A stretch of DNA of 64,000 bases from Lachnospiraceae bacterium. Lineage in GTDB: Bacteria; Bacillota; Clostridia; Lachnospirales; Lachnospiraceae. Position numbers and translations under genes: made by a program. The stretch lies in NCBI GenBank assembly GCA_024697065.1, contig JAILGE010000006.1, forward strand, positions 50,638 through 114,637. The letters are read 5' to 3'. Numbering within the stretch: position 1 is the stretch's first letter; the number at the start of each line of letters is the position of its first letter. This document shows positions 1 through 8,093 of this stretch, piece by piece. The notes below the pieces were generated by a model. The model searched no databases, was not told the origin of the DNA, and was given only the letters and a program-made list of their open reading frames with translations.

Positions 1-2
1 TT

Positions 3-545
3 ATGAAGGGCGGATTACCTGCAGCTGAGGTTACATTCAGAACGGATGCTGCCGAAGAATCCATAAGGATCCTGAGCGAGAATTTTCCCGATATGCTGGT
101 AGGTGCGGGAACAGTGCTTACGACAGAGCAGGTTGACCGTGCGGTGGCAGCAGGTGCGAAATTCATTGTGTCTCCGGGACTTGATGAGAAGATAGTAAAT
201 TACTGCCTTGAAAAGGACATCCCTGTGTGTCCCGGTGTTCAGACACCTACCGAGATCACTAAGGCTGTTTCACTGGGTCTTGATCATGTGAAATTCTTCC
301 CCGCAGAGCCCGCGGGCGGACTCAAGATGATCTCTGCCGTAGGAGCTGCTTTCCCTAATGTGAAGTTCATGCCTACAGGCGGAATCAATTCAACGAACGT
401 TAAGGAGTATCTCCCAAGCTCCAAGATCTTCTGCTGCGGCGGAAGCTGGATGGTCAAGGGCGATATGATCAAGGCAGGTGATTTTGAGACTATCGAGAAG
501 CTCACTGCAGAGGCTGCAGGCATTGTGAAGGAATTCAGGAAGTAA
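3..545 (+). CDS. eda: KDPG/KHG aldolase, C-terminal 180 residues (5' end outside window)
   Basis: This is the class I aldolase that splits 2-keto-3-deoxy-6-phosphogluconate into pyruvate and glyceraldehyde-3-phosphate, the last step of the Entner-Doudoroff and uronic acid routes. Visible signatures are AEVTFRT (catalytic Glu), VGAGTVL, ISPGL-like VSPGL, the Schiff-base lysine in VKFFPAE (about residue 97 of the visible part) and PTGGI, GGSWMV. The family is about 210 residues long, so roughly 30-40 N-terminal residues lie upstream. The first visible ATG is internal because it encodes MKGGLPAAEV, which in relatives is preceded by the first beta-alpha unit. In this xylan-rich window it could use glucuronate released by the GH115 enzyme, but it is 38 kb away and that link is inference. 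Confidence 0.9.
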   Translation: MKGGLPAAEVTFRTDAAEESIRILSENFPDMLVGAGTVLTTEQVDRAVAAGAKFIVSPGLDEKIVNYCLEKDIPVCPGVQTPTEITKAVSLGLDHVKFFPAEPAGGLKMISAVGAAFPNVKFMPTGGINSTNVKEYLPSSKIFCCGGSWMVKGDMIKAGDFETIEKLTAEAAGIVKEFRK

Positions 546-673
546 AACAATGCGAATTGTACAGTGTCTGTAGTTGTGATATATTTCTCTCGTGTTACTT
601 GACGATGTTCAGGAGAAGACTCACAATGTTTACAGAACAGTAAGTAATCGTTTTATAATGTTTTGTTGATCTA

Positions 674-716
674 ATACCGGGAAGATAAGAGCTTCTTATC
701 TTTTCGGTATTTTTTT
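674..716 (+). terminator. Intrinsic terminator after the KDPG aldolase gene
   Basis: The arms ATACCG and CGGTAT enclose a longer imperfect stem (GAAGATAAG against CTTATCTTTTC) followed by a run of seven T. It lies about 130 bases after the aldolase stop codon. Confidence 0.8.
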
Positions 717-720
717 GCTG

Positions 721-751
721 AAAGCATCGTTAGTGATAACGGTGCTTTTTT
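721..751 (+). terminator. Second hairpin with T-run, possible backup terminator
   Basis: AAAGCATCGTTA pairs with TAACGGTGCTTT across a GTGA loop and is followed by T residues. Its sequence closely resembles the terminator at 4812-4840 beyond the next gene. It ends just before the -10 box of that gene. Confidence 0.6.
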
Positions 752-766
752 GGTATAATATCATTG
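752..766 (+). promoter_or_regulatory. Promoter -10 box for the large GGDEF/EAL gene
   Basis: A perfect TATAAT occupies 754-759 directly after the hairpin. No strong -35 is seen at the usual distance. Transcription would start near 766, so the TTG at 764 cannot be the start codon, which supports the ATG at 812. Confidence 0.5.
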
Positions 767-811
767 TGCTTATCATTTTTGAAAAATGATGGGAAATGGG
801 GGGGTTGCACA

Positions 812-3800
812 ATGGATTTTCAAAAGATCGTAGACAGTATGACAACAATGACCTGTGTGGTCTCGGTAGAAGTACTTCCTGACGGAAAGGTCGGTAAATA
901 CCGTATCGTAACAGGCAACAGAGCATATATCGATTCTATTGAAAAGCCTGCTCCGGGCACAAAGATGCTCACGGATGTTTTTGTTCCGAATTCCGAATAT
1001 ACTAATTATCTTACCAGGGATCTTAATTTCGAGGATTTCTGTTATCGTTCCGCAGTTGAAAAGAAATGTCTCCATTCTTACGCTCATCCGGACAGGCTGC
1101 CGGTGTGGTTTAATATGCTGTTCATACCGCTGGATTCAGAGGGGGATGATCTGCATTACTGTCTGTATATGATGGAGATCAATTTTGAGCAGGATACCGA
1201 GAATATGTCCAATATCTCTTCGGGTACTGCTACTTCTGTTCTGGATACCTGTATACGTCTCAGGGGAACCAATGATTTCAAAGCGACGATGAAGGACGTG
1301 TTGAAAGGAATTCGTGACCTTTGCGAGGCCGAACACTGTTGTATTCTGATCATGAACGATATGGAACGCAGTTGTTCTGTTCTGGGCGAAGCTTTTGCCG
1401 ATAATTCAAAGTTGCTTCCGATGGAACACTATATCAATGACGATTTCTATGATATCGCTGAATCCTGGGCAGGAACCATTGCCGGCAGTAACTGTCTGAT
1501 CGCCAAGAACGAACAGGATATGGAAGTGGTTAAAGAAAGAAATCCCGTATGGTATGAATCACTTACAGCCGCAGGTGCTTATAACATCGTTCTCTTCCCT
1601 TTAAAATCACGAAATCAGCTGATGGGTTATATGTGGGCTCTGAATTTTAATTCCGAGAGATCTGCCAAGATAAAGGAAACACTTGAGGTAACTACGTTTA
1701 TCATCGGTTCGGAGATCGGAAATTATTTACTTGTAGACAGGCTGAAGATGCTCAGTTCCAAGGACCTGCTCACAGGAGTCATGAACCGTAATGAGATGAA
1801 CAACTATGTTGACAGACTCTGTCATGCTGAGGAAAAAGAGCAGACAACGGTCGGCGTAATTTTTTCGGATGTTAACGGTTTGAAAGAAGTAAATGATCTG
1901 GAAGGACATAATGCAGGCGACAGACTGCTCAAGAATGCTGCCAATGCCCTTAGAGAAGTGTTTGATGAAAAAGATATCTTCCGTGCAGGCGGAGATGAAT
2001 TTTCCATTATTCTTACCGGAATAGATCAGACTGAACTTGATACGAAGATCGAAGCCATACGAAAGGCTTGTGAAAAATACGGAAACGTAGTATTTGCCAT
2101 CGGAGGTGCCATCGAGGAAGACAGCAGGAATGTCAGGATGGCATTGCGCAAGGCTGATGAGAACATGTACGAGGACAAACGCCTTTACTACGAGAAGCAT
2201 CCGGAAAAAATGAATGAAAAAAGGCATAGGGCCAAAACGGAAGAGGAGCTGGATGAGAAATTCCGTGAACGCACATATTTCCGTGAGATGAACTATGACC
2301 AGCTTACCGGACTGCCGAGCATGACTTACTTCTTTAAGCAGGCAGAGATAGGGCGTAAGAGCATGCATGAGCGGCAGATAGCGTCCGTGCTGGTATATAT
2401 TAATCTTAGCGGTCTTCGTTACTTCAACAAGCGTTACGGTTTTGCGGAAGGCGACGCACTGATAAAGGAATTTGCAACACTTTTGGGTTCGCTATTCGGT
2501 GATGAGAACTGCAGCCGTTTCGGTCAGGATCATTTTGCGCTCTATGCCGAAGAGAACGGAGTTGAACAGAAGCTTAAAAAACTGTTCAAGGAAACAAAAA
2601 GGATCAATAGCGGTCGATCTCTTCCGGTACGTGCAGGTATATATAAGGATTCCATGGGACTTGTGGAAGTGTCTCTTGCCTGTGACCGCGCGAAATACGC
2701 ATGTGACATAAAAAAGGATGATTCAAACTCCACCTTCAACTACTACGATGACAGGATGCTCTCCCGTGAGATCAACCGTCAGTACATCGTGGATAACCTT
2801 GACCGCGCCATAGCAGAGAACTGGGTGCGTCCTTTCTACCAGCCCATAGTACGCGCCATCAATGGAAAAGTCTGTGATGAGGAAGCGCTTGCAAGATGGG
2901 TCGATCCGGAGAAGGGAATGTTATCACCTGCGGATTTCATACCGATCCTGGAGGATACAAAGCTTATCTACAAGGTGGATCTGCATATTTTGGACGTTAT
3001 TCTGGAACGTATCAAAAAGCAGCAGGAAAAGGGAATCCCTACAGTTCCGATTTCCCTCAATTTATCCCGTACCGATTTTGAAACATGCGATATCGTAGAA
3101 GAGATCAACAACCGTTTCTTAGCTTCCGGTGTATCAAAAGATCTGATCACAGTTGAGATAACGGAAAGTGTGGTTGGTGAGAATTTCAATTACATGAAGG
3201 AACAGGTGGAGCGTTTCCAGAAACTGGGCTTCAAGGTATGGATGGATGACTTCGGAAGCGGCTATTCTTCACTGGATCTGTTACAGGAGATGCAGTTTGA
3301 TCTGATCAAGTTCGATATGCGTTTCATGCGTCAGTTTGATACGACACCCAAGTCCAGGGTGATACTCAGCGAACTGATGCGCATGGCACAGAGTCTTGGT
3401 ATGGAGACCGTCTGCGAAGGTGTGGAAACTGCGGAACAGGCAGCATTCCTAAGAGAGATAGGATGCACCAAGTTGCAGGGATATCATTTCTGTAAGCCCA
3501 TACCTATTGAGGAGATTTGGAGCAGGCTTGAAGCCGGAAACGGAAGGGGATTTGAGGATCCCGATGAAGCCGATTATCAGAAAATAGTCGGCGCCATCAA
3601 CATGTATGATCTGAGTTCGATATCAGGCGATATTAACGAAAGAGAAGAACAATACTTCGACACCATGCCGATGGCTGCAATTGAATATGATAAAAAAATG
3701 ATCAGGGTTGTCAGATGTAATAAAGCCTATCAGAAATTTATCATGCGCTTTTTCGGTATTGACAGATTAGGAGAGGAAGACCCACTGGAGTATATCAACA

Positions 3801-4801
3801 AAACAGGAGGAGGCGAGTTTGCGGCTGCAATAGAACGCTGCGATAACGAAGGGGGGCGCGTACTCCTGGAAGAGAGGCTGAAAGACGGTACAGTGATAAA
3901 GACCATGATCCGAAGAGTTGCGGATAATCCGATCAATGCTGTATCCGCCTATGTTGTTGCTGTGCTTGATATAACGGCTGAGCAAGAGGAGACTCTCAGC
4001 TTCGCAAGTGTAGCAGAGGCGCTGTCTTCAGACTACATTTATCTGTATCATGTTGATATGGATACAGAAGAGTTCGTGGAATATACGGCAGACGGAAGCG
4101 GAAGAGGACTTACACTGGAACGCCGTGGCAATGATTTCTTCGCGGAAAGCCGCAGGGATATAGAGAAGGTGATATATGAAGCGGACAGGGAGTCGATTCT
4201 GGAGGCCTTTACCAGGGATAATATAGTTCAGGCTCTTAATGAGCAGGGATCGTTCAATTTTACATACCGTCTGATGATTAACGGGGTACCAACCTACGTG
4301 AATATGAAGCTTGCAAGAATGAATGGTGATGATAAGCATATTGTCATAGGTATCAACAACGTTGACAGCCAGATGCGCCAGCAGGAGATGCTGGAACGTC
4401 TGAAGGAAGAACAGATCACTTATTCCAGGATATCGGCACTGATGGGCGATTTTATCGCGATATATACCGTGGATCCCGTCAGCGGCAATTATATGCAGTA
4501 CAGTGCAACGAAGGAATTCTCGGATCTGAATACGTCCAAAGTAGGAACGGATTTCTTTGCGGATTCCAGCAGGGACATTATTGCTGTTATCCACCCGGAG
4601 GATCTGGATTATCTTAAGAAAAATCTTACTAAGGAAAAGATACTTAACAGGACGCAGAATGGAGAAGTTTTCAAGTTGCATTACCGCTTAATGTTAAACA
4701 AAGAACCTGTGAAGGTAACATTAAGAGCCGGAATGGTACAGGAAAAAGACGGACCGCAGCTTATAGTAGGTGTGGGACGTTCAAGCGAAGAAGAGCGATG
4801 A
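812..4801 (+). CDS. Multidomain c-di-GMP protein: PAS/GAF-GGDEF-GGDEF*-EAL-PAS repeats
   Basis: A 1329-residue protein expected to make and/or break cyclic di-GMP. From the ATG at 812 the order is: PAS-like N-terminus; GAF-like region (about 140-320); GGDEF domain with intact AGGDEF (about 320-470); a second GGDEF-like domain with the degenerate motif FGQDHF (about 510-660); an EAL domain with EALARW, EITES, DDFGSGYSS, EGVET and QGYHF all kept (about 685-935); then a PAS-like segment and two homologous C-terminal PAS-like repeats sharing DFFA-S-RDI and YRLM patterns. No transmembrane segment is evident, so it is probably cytosolic. The start at 812 follows a G-rich ribosome site (G7 at 798-804). 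No RxxD inhibitory site precedes GGDEF. Which activity dominates cannot be told from sequence. Confidence 0.88.
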   Translation: MDFQKIVDSMTTMTCVVSVEVLPDGKVGKYRIVTGNRAYIDSIEKPAPGTKMLTDVFVPNSEYTNYLTRDLNFEDFCYRSAVEKKCLHSYAHPDRLPVWFNMLFIPLDSEGDDLHYCLYMMEINFEQDTENMSNISSGTATSVLDTCIRLRGTNDFKATMKDVLKGIRDLCEAEHCCILIMNDMERSCSVLGEAFADNSKLLPMEHYINDDFYDIAESWAGTIAGSNCLIAKNEQDMEVVKERNPVWYESLTAAGAYNIVLFPLKSRNQLMGYMWALNFNSERSAKIKETLEVTTFIIGSEIGNYLLVDRLKMLSSKDLLTGVMNRNEMNNYVDRLCHAEEKEQTTVGVIFSDVNGLKEVNDLEGHNAGDRLLKNAANALREVFDEKDIFRAGGDEFSIILTGIDQTELDTKIEAIRKACEKYGNVVFAIGGAIEEDSRNVRMALRKADENMYEDKRLYYEKHPEKMNEKRHRAKTEEELDEKFRERTYFREMNYDQLTGLPSMTYFFKQAEIGRKSMHERQIASVLVYINLSGLRYFNKRYGFAEGDALIKEFATLLGSLFGDENCSRFGQDHFALYAEENGVEQKLKKLFKETKRINSGRSLPVRAGIYKDSMGLVEVSLACDRAKYACDIKKDDSNSTFNYYDDRMLSREINRQYIVDNLDRAIAENWVRPFYQPIVRAINGKVCDEEALARWVDPEKGMLSPADFIPILEDTKLIYKVDLHILDVILERIKKQQEKGIPTVPISLNLSRTDFETCDIVEEINNRFLASGVSKDLITVEITESVVGENFNYMKEQVERFQKLGFKVWMDDFGSGYSSLDLLQEMQFDLIKFDMRFMRQFDTTPKSRVILSELMRMAQSLGMETVCEGVETAEQAAFLREIGCTKLQGYHFCKPIPIEEIWSRLEAGNGRGFEDPDEADYQKIVGAINMYDLSSISGDINEREEQYFDTMPMAAIEYDKKMIRVVRCNKAYQKFIMRFFGIDRLGEEDPLEYINKTGGGEFAAAIERCDNEGGRVLLEERLKDGTVIKTMIRRVADNPINAVSAYVVAVLDITAEQEETLSFASVAEALSSDYIYLYHVDMDTEEFVEYTADGSGRGLTLERRGNDFFAESRRDIEKVIYEADRESILEAFTRDNIVQALNEQGSFNFTYRLMINGVPTYVNMKLARMNGDDKHIVIGINNVDSQMRQQEMLERLKEEQITYSRISALMGDFIAIYTVDPVSGNYMQYSATKEFSDLNTSKVGTDFFADSSRDIIAVIHPEDLDYLKKNLTKEKILNRTQNGEVFKLHYRLMLNKEPVKVTLRAGMVQEKDGPQLIVGVGRSSEEER

Positions 4802-4811
4802 TACAAACAAC

Positions 4812-4843
4812 AAAGGCACCGTTAATGAACGGTGCTTTTATTA
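4812..4843 (+). terminator. Intrinsic terminator after the GGDEF/EAL gene
   Basis: GCACCGTT (4816-4823) and AACGGTGC (4828-4835) form a perfect stem with an AATG loop, flanked by A and T runs. It begins 10 bases after the stop codon. Confidence 0.85.
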
Positions 4844-4930
4844 TCCGGAAAGCATAGGTTGATGATATAATCAGAATGTCTGTGTCTTATTCTGAAGAGA
4901 AAAAATGATATACGGAAAGGAAGCAGCTCT

Positions 4931-5752
4931 ATGATATTGCTTATTATATTGGTGATCCTGGCGATAATACCCGGCGTGGTATTGTTACTTATCTCCGGAA
5001 AGATGGACAGGGTGGATAAGGAGTCACCGGGAATACTTGTTTCGATACTCCTGATGGAGCTTCCTTTTATTCTGGCAGCAGCCCTCCTTGAATGTCTGTT
5101 TGATGATCTGATACTGACCGGATTATTTGGATTTGATGAGACAAATGTACTTGGCATATTGATAAGATGCTTCCTCATAATAGGACCCGCAGAGGAATTC
5201 TGTAAGTACATGGGCGCCAGGATCCCTACCTGGAGCAGTCCGCAGTTTAACTGCAAATACGACGGTATTGTTTATTGCACCACATCAGCCATGAGCTTTG
5301 CAATCATTGAAAATATCCTTTATGTGGCAACATCGGGGTCTTTTGTTACTGCGCTCTTAAGAGCGGTAATGTCGGTACCCGGACATTTTATGTTCGGTGT
5401 ATGCATGGGAATATTCTACAGCAGAGCTAAGATTGCCCAGGTTAAGGGGGATAATGCGGGAAAGAGCAGGAATATATGGCTTGCCCTTATTATTCCGGCA
5501 GTTTTCCACGGATTGTATGATTCATTATGTTTCCTGGCGGTACCTTTGGCTGTGTCGGCAGAAGCGGCGGAAAGCGATGCAGAGATCGTCGCTGCCTTAG
5601 GACTGCTGCTGCTTCTTCTCGGTGCCATGTTCGTACTTATCATAGGGATCTATGTATTCCTGTTCATTACTCTCAGAAAAGAGTCAAAGTCCGATTATTT
5701 CTTTGCACCGCCCATGCCGGGGTGGGTGCCTCCGCGTTTCAGGAAGAAGTAG
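4931..5752 (+). CDS. PrsW-family intramembrane metalloprotease
   Basis: A 273-residue polytopic membrane protein with the pattern of PrsW-like glutamic-type/metallo-proteases (CAAX-protease-related). Key motifs are EEFCK (the EExxK box), MSFAIIEN (FxxxEN box), PGHFMFG and a later HGLYDS histidine box, each set in or beside hydrophobic segments. About seven membrane segments are visible, followed by a short basic-proline tail. In Bacillus, PrsW cleaves an anti-sigma factor; the substrate here is unknown and no sigma/anti-sigma pair is adjacent. A TATAAT lies at 4866-4871 and a GGAAAGGA-like ribosome site precedes the ATG. It is monocistronic: a terminator lies before it, and a separate strong promoter for rpsB follows. 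Confidence 0.82.
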   Translation: MILLIILVILAIIPGVVLLLISGKMDRVDKESPGILVSILLMELPFILAAALLECLFDDLILTGLFGFDETNVLGILIRCFLIIGPAEEFCKYMGARIPTWSSPQFNCKYDGIVYCTTSAMSFAIIENILYVATSGSFVTALLRAVMSVPGHFMFGVCMGIFYSRAKIAQVKGDNAGKSRNIWLALIIPAVFHGLYDSLCFLAVPLAVSAEAAESDAEIVAALGLLLLLLGAMFVLIIGIYVFLFITLRKESKSDYFFAPPMPGWVPPRFRKK

Positions 5753-5763
5753 AAAATTACCCC

Positions 5764-5792
5764 TTGCATCACGAAAAAGGGAATGATAAAAT
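5764..5792 (+). promoter_or_regulatory. Strong sigma-A-type promoter of rpsB
   Basis: TTGCAT (5764-5769), a 17-base spacer and TAAAAT (5787-5792). The predicted transcript start is near 5799, giving a leader of about 100 bases before rpsB. Confidence 0.75.
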
Positions 5793-5814
5793 ACGAACGT
5801 TGCGTAAAAATCAT

Positions 5815-5871
5815 GCGCGGACGGGAGTGCCCCGTACCGTAAGGTGCCCGGATAAACGGGTTTGACCGCGC
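5815..5871 (+). ncRNA. Structured 5' leader of rpsB (candidate ribosomal-protein leader RNA)
   Basis: An outer stem GCGCGG (5815-5820) / CCGCGC (5866-5871) encloses three small helices in a row: ACGGG/CCCGT (5821-5835), ACC-GTAA-GGT (5836-5845, GNRA-like loop) and CCCG/CGGG (5847-5860). Together these make a compact four-helix junction ending 14 bases before the GGAGG of rpsB. Autogenous control by S2 through a leader RNA is known in other bacteria; whether this one matches a described family could not be checked. Confidence 0.6.
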
Positions 5872-5897
5872 AGTAGACAAACCACGGAGGTAACAAA

Positions 5898-6650
5898 ATG
5901 AGTGTTATTTCAATGAAGCAGCTGCTGGAGGCCGGTGTTCACTTCGGACATCAGACCAGAAGATGGAACCCTAAGATGAAGCCTTATATCTTCACCGAGA
6001 GAAACGGGATCCACATCATCGATCTGCAGAAGACAGTAGGCATGATCGACAACGCTTACAACGTAATATCAGATATTGCGGCACAGGGCGGTACAGTTCT
6101 TTTCGTAGGAACAAAGAAGCAGGCTCAGGAAGCTATCAAGTCTGAGGCAGCACGTTGCGGAATGTACTATGTTAATGAGAGATGGCTCGGCGGTATGCTG
6201 ACCAACTTCAAGACCATCAAGTCCCGTATCAAGAGACTTAACGAGATCGTTAAGATGAGCGAAGACGGAACATTTGATGTACTTCCCAAGAAGGAAGTTA
6301 TCGAGCTTAAGAAGGAATGGGACAAGCTCGAGAAGAATATCGGCGGTATCAAGACTATGGATCGCATCCCTGATGCTATCTTCGTAGTAGATCCCAAGAA
6401 GGAGCACATCTGCATTCAGGAGGCTCACTCACTCGGAATCACTCTCGTAGGTATCTGCGATACGAACTGCGATCCCGGCGAGCTTGATTACGTGATCCCC
6501 GGTAACGATGATGCTATCCGTGCCGTAAAGCTTATCGTAGCTAAGATGGCAGATGCTGTTATCGAAGGCAGACAGGGCGAGGAGATCTCACCTGAGGAAG
6601 CTGAGAGCGCTGCAGCAGAAGCTGAGGAAGCTAAGAACGGAGAGGTTTAA
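5898..6650 (+). CDS. rpsB: 30S ribosomal protein S2
   Basis: The 250-residue small-subunit protein S2. It begins [20 protein letters not shown] and contains the family's [23 protein letters not shown] and DTNCDP signatures, with a Glu/Ala-rich C-terminal tail typical of Firmicutes S2. The start is fixed by GGAGG at 5886-5890. It opens the housekeeping cluster and is paired with tsf as in most bacteria. Codon choice is strongly biased, as expected for a highly expressed gene. A hairpin with T-run follows before tsf, so part of the transcription may end there. Confidence 0.98.
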   Translation: MSVISMKQLLEAGVHFGHQTRRWNPKMKPYIFTERNGIHIIDLQKTVGMIDNAYNVISDIAAQGGTVLFVGTKKQAQEAIKSEAARCGMYYVNERWLGGMLTNFKTIKSRIKRLNEIVKMSEDGTFDVLPKKEVIELKKEWDKLEKNIGGIKTMDRIPDAIFVVDPKKEHICIQEAHSLGITLVGICDTNCDPGELDYVIPGNDDAIRAVKLIVAKMADAVIEGRQGEEISPEEAESAAAEAEEAKNGEV

Positions 6651-6677
6651 TTAACCGTTCATTCATAAGAACATCAG

Positions 6678-6710
6678 ATATGCCGCCTGATATTCAAGCG
6701 GCATATTTTT
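6678..6710 (+). terminator. Hairpin with T-run between rpsB and tsf
   Basis: ATATGCCGC (6678-6686) pairs perfectly with GCGGCATAT (6698-6706) and is followed by TTTT. It could act as a partial terminator or attenuator lowering tsf relative to rpsB. Confidence 0.75.
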
Positions 6711-6757
6711 AAAGAAACGTATATCAGAATAAAATATAAGAAAGGAAGATCATAATT

Positions 6758-7849
6758 ATGGCAGCTATTACAGCAGCAATGGTTAAAGAGTTACGTGAGA
6801 CAACAGGCGCAGGCATGATGGAATGCAAGAAGGCGCTTAATGAAAAAGACGGAGATATGGAAGGCGCTATCCAGTGGCTCAAGGAGCACGGCGCTGTTAA
6901 GGCAGAGAAGAAGGCAAGCCGAATCGCAGCTGAAGGTCTTTGCGCAGTAGCAGTTTCTGCTGACGGTAAGACTGCAGCAGTAGTTGAGGTTAACTCCGAG
7001 ACTGACTTTGTTGCTAAGAACGAGAAGTTCCAGACCTACGTTAAGAAGGTAGCTAATCAGGCTCTTGCAACAAGCTCAGCTGATCTTGAGGCTTTCCTTG
7101 AGGAGAAGGATATCGATGATGCTTCCAAGACTGTTAAGGAAGAGCTTACAGATATGGTAGCAGTTATCGGTGAGAAGCTTGATATCAGAAGATTCAAGAA
7201 GCTTACAACAGAAGGTACTATCGTTTCATACGTACACGGCGGCGGTAAGATCGCAGTTCTCGTTGAGGGAACAGGTGCAGAAGGCGATGCTGTTAACGAG
7301 GCTCTTAAGAATGTAGCTCTTCAGGTTGCATCCATGAATCCTCAGTACATCAGCAGAGAGGATATTTCTGCTGAGGAGCAGGAGAAGATCAAGAATACCG
7401 TTATCGAGAGCTCTCTCAATGATGCATTCTCACTTCCCAAGCCCATCCTTAACAAGCTTCTTGAGAAGGCTGTTAATGACAAGGTTTGGAGTGCAGAGGA
7501 TATCGCTGCATACGAAGAGCAGAAGAACAATAAGTTCCTTCCTAACTTCATTTCCGCAGAAGGTAAGCAGCAGCTTGCTAACCTTGCAGTAGCTGATAAG
7601 GCTGCCATCTCCGGTGAGAAGATGTTCGCAGGTGCTGTTGACGGTCGTGTATCCAAGCAGATCAAGGAGACTACTCTTCTTGAGCAGACATACGTTAAGG
7701 CTGAGGATGGCAAGCAGAGCGTTAAGGCTTACCTTGCTTCCGTATCCAAGGATCTTGTTATCAAGACCATGGTTCGTTTTGAGACCGGTGAAGGTATCGA
7801 GAAGAAGCAGGAGAACTTTGCAGAAGAAGTTGCAAAGCAGATGCAGTAA
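6758..7849 (+). CDS. tsf: Translation elongation factor Ts, long form
   Basis: EF-Ts recycles EF-Tu by exchanging GDP for GTP. The N-terminal UBA-like segment (KELRETTGAGMMECKKAL) and the TDFVAKNE loop that contacts EF-Tu are intact, as is the C-terminal TLLEQTYVK element. At 363 residues it is longer than the usual 280-310. The extra material lies between about residues 212 and 295, within the C-terminal domain region, and looks helical and charged. A purine-rich ribosome site (AAAGGAAG) precedes the ATG. Codon usage is strongly biased towards favoured codons, like rpsB. Confidence 0.97.
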   Translation: MAAITAAMVKELRETTGAGMMECKKALNEKDGDMEGAIQWLKEHGAVKAEKKASRIAAEGLCAVAVSADGKTAAVVEVNSETDFVAKNEKFQTYVKKVANQALATSSADLEAFLEEKDIDDASKTVKEELTDMVAVIGEKLDIRRFKKLTTEGTIVSYVHGGGKIAVLVEGTGAEGDAVNEALKNVALQVASMNPQYISREDISAEEQEKIKNTVIESSLNDAFSLPKPILNKLLEKAVNDKVWSAEDIAAYEEQKNNKFLPNFISAEGKQQLANLAVADKAAISGEKMFAGAVDGRVSKQIKETTLLEQTYVKAEDGKQSVKAYLASVSKDLVIKTMVRFETGEGIEKKQENFAEEVAKQMQ

Positions 7850-7869
7850 TCTACTTTATAAAAATATTA

Positions 7870-7906
7870 AATGCCGCGGGAGAATTTCTTCTGCGGCATT
7901 TTTTAT
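7870..7906 (+). terminator. Intrinsic terminator after tsf
   Basis: AATGCCGC (7870-7877) pairs with GCGGCATT (7893-7900), with extra inner pairs and a T-run. It separates the rpsB-tsf unit from the envelope genes. Confidence 0.88.
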
Positions 7907-8000
7907 ATAACGTTTTCGTTTTGTAAAGTACCACATAGCCGTTCTTTTTTACTGTCAACCGCACCATATTGAGGTTAACTTTGGGCAATGTTACGTAACC

Positions 8001-8029
8001 TTGACAGAGCGCGAAGTAAAGACGACAAT
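8001..8029 (+). promoter_or_regulatory. Candidate promoter of the deacetylase gene
   Basis: A perfect TTGACA (8001-8006), a 17-base spacer and GACAAT (8024-8029). It overlaps the upstream part of the longest open frame and argues for a downstream start codon. Confidence 0.5.
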
Positions 8030-8093
8030 AGGGTTTGCGCCTTTTATGGCACAGGTATATTTTAGTAAGATTTTGAAAGGCAGTATTAAGGAA

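Noticed and set aside
649..716. TATAAT at 654-659 followed closely by a terminator, as for a small RNA
   Set aside because: No acceptable -35 at 16-18 bases and the transcript would be only the terminator hairpin; insufficient for an ncRNA call.
5527..5865. 112-residue plus-strand frame ending in the rpsB leader
   Set aside because: It overlaps the PrsW gene in another frame and runs into the rpsB promoter and leader structure.
8001..8093. Upstream extension of the deacetylase from the TTG at 8001
   Set aside because: No ribosome site, and the TTG is part of a perfect TTGACA promoter box; the added residues do not improve the signal anchor.
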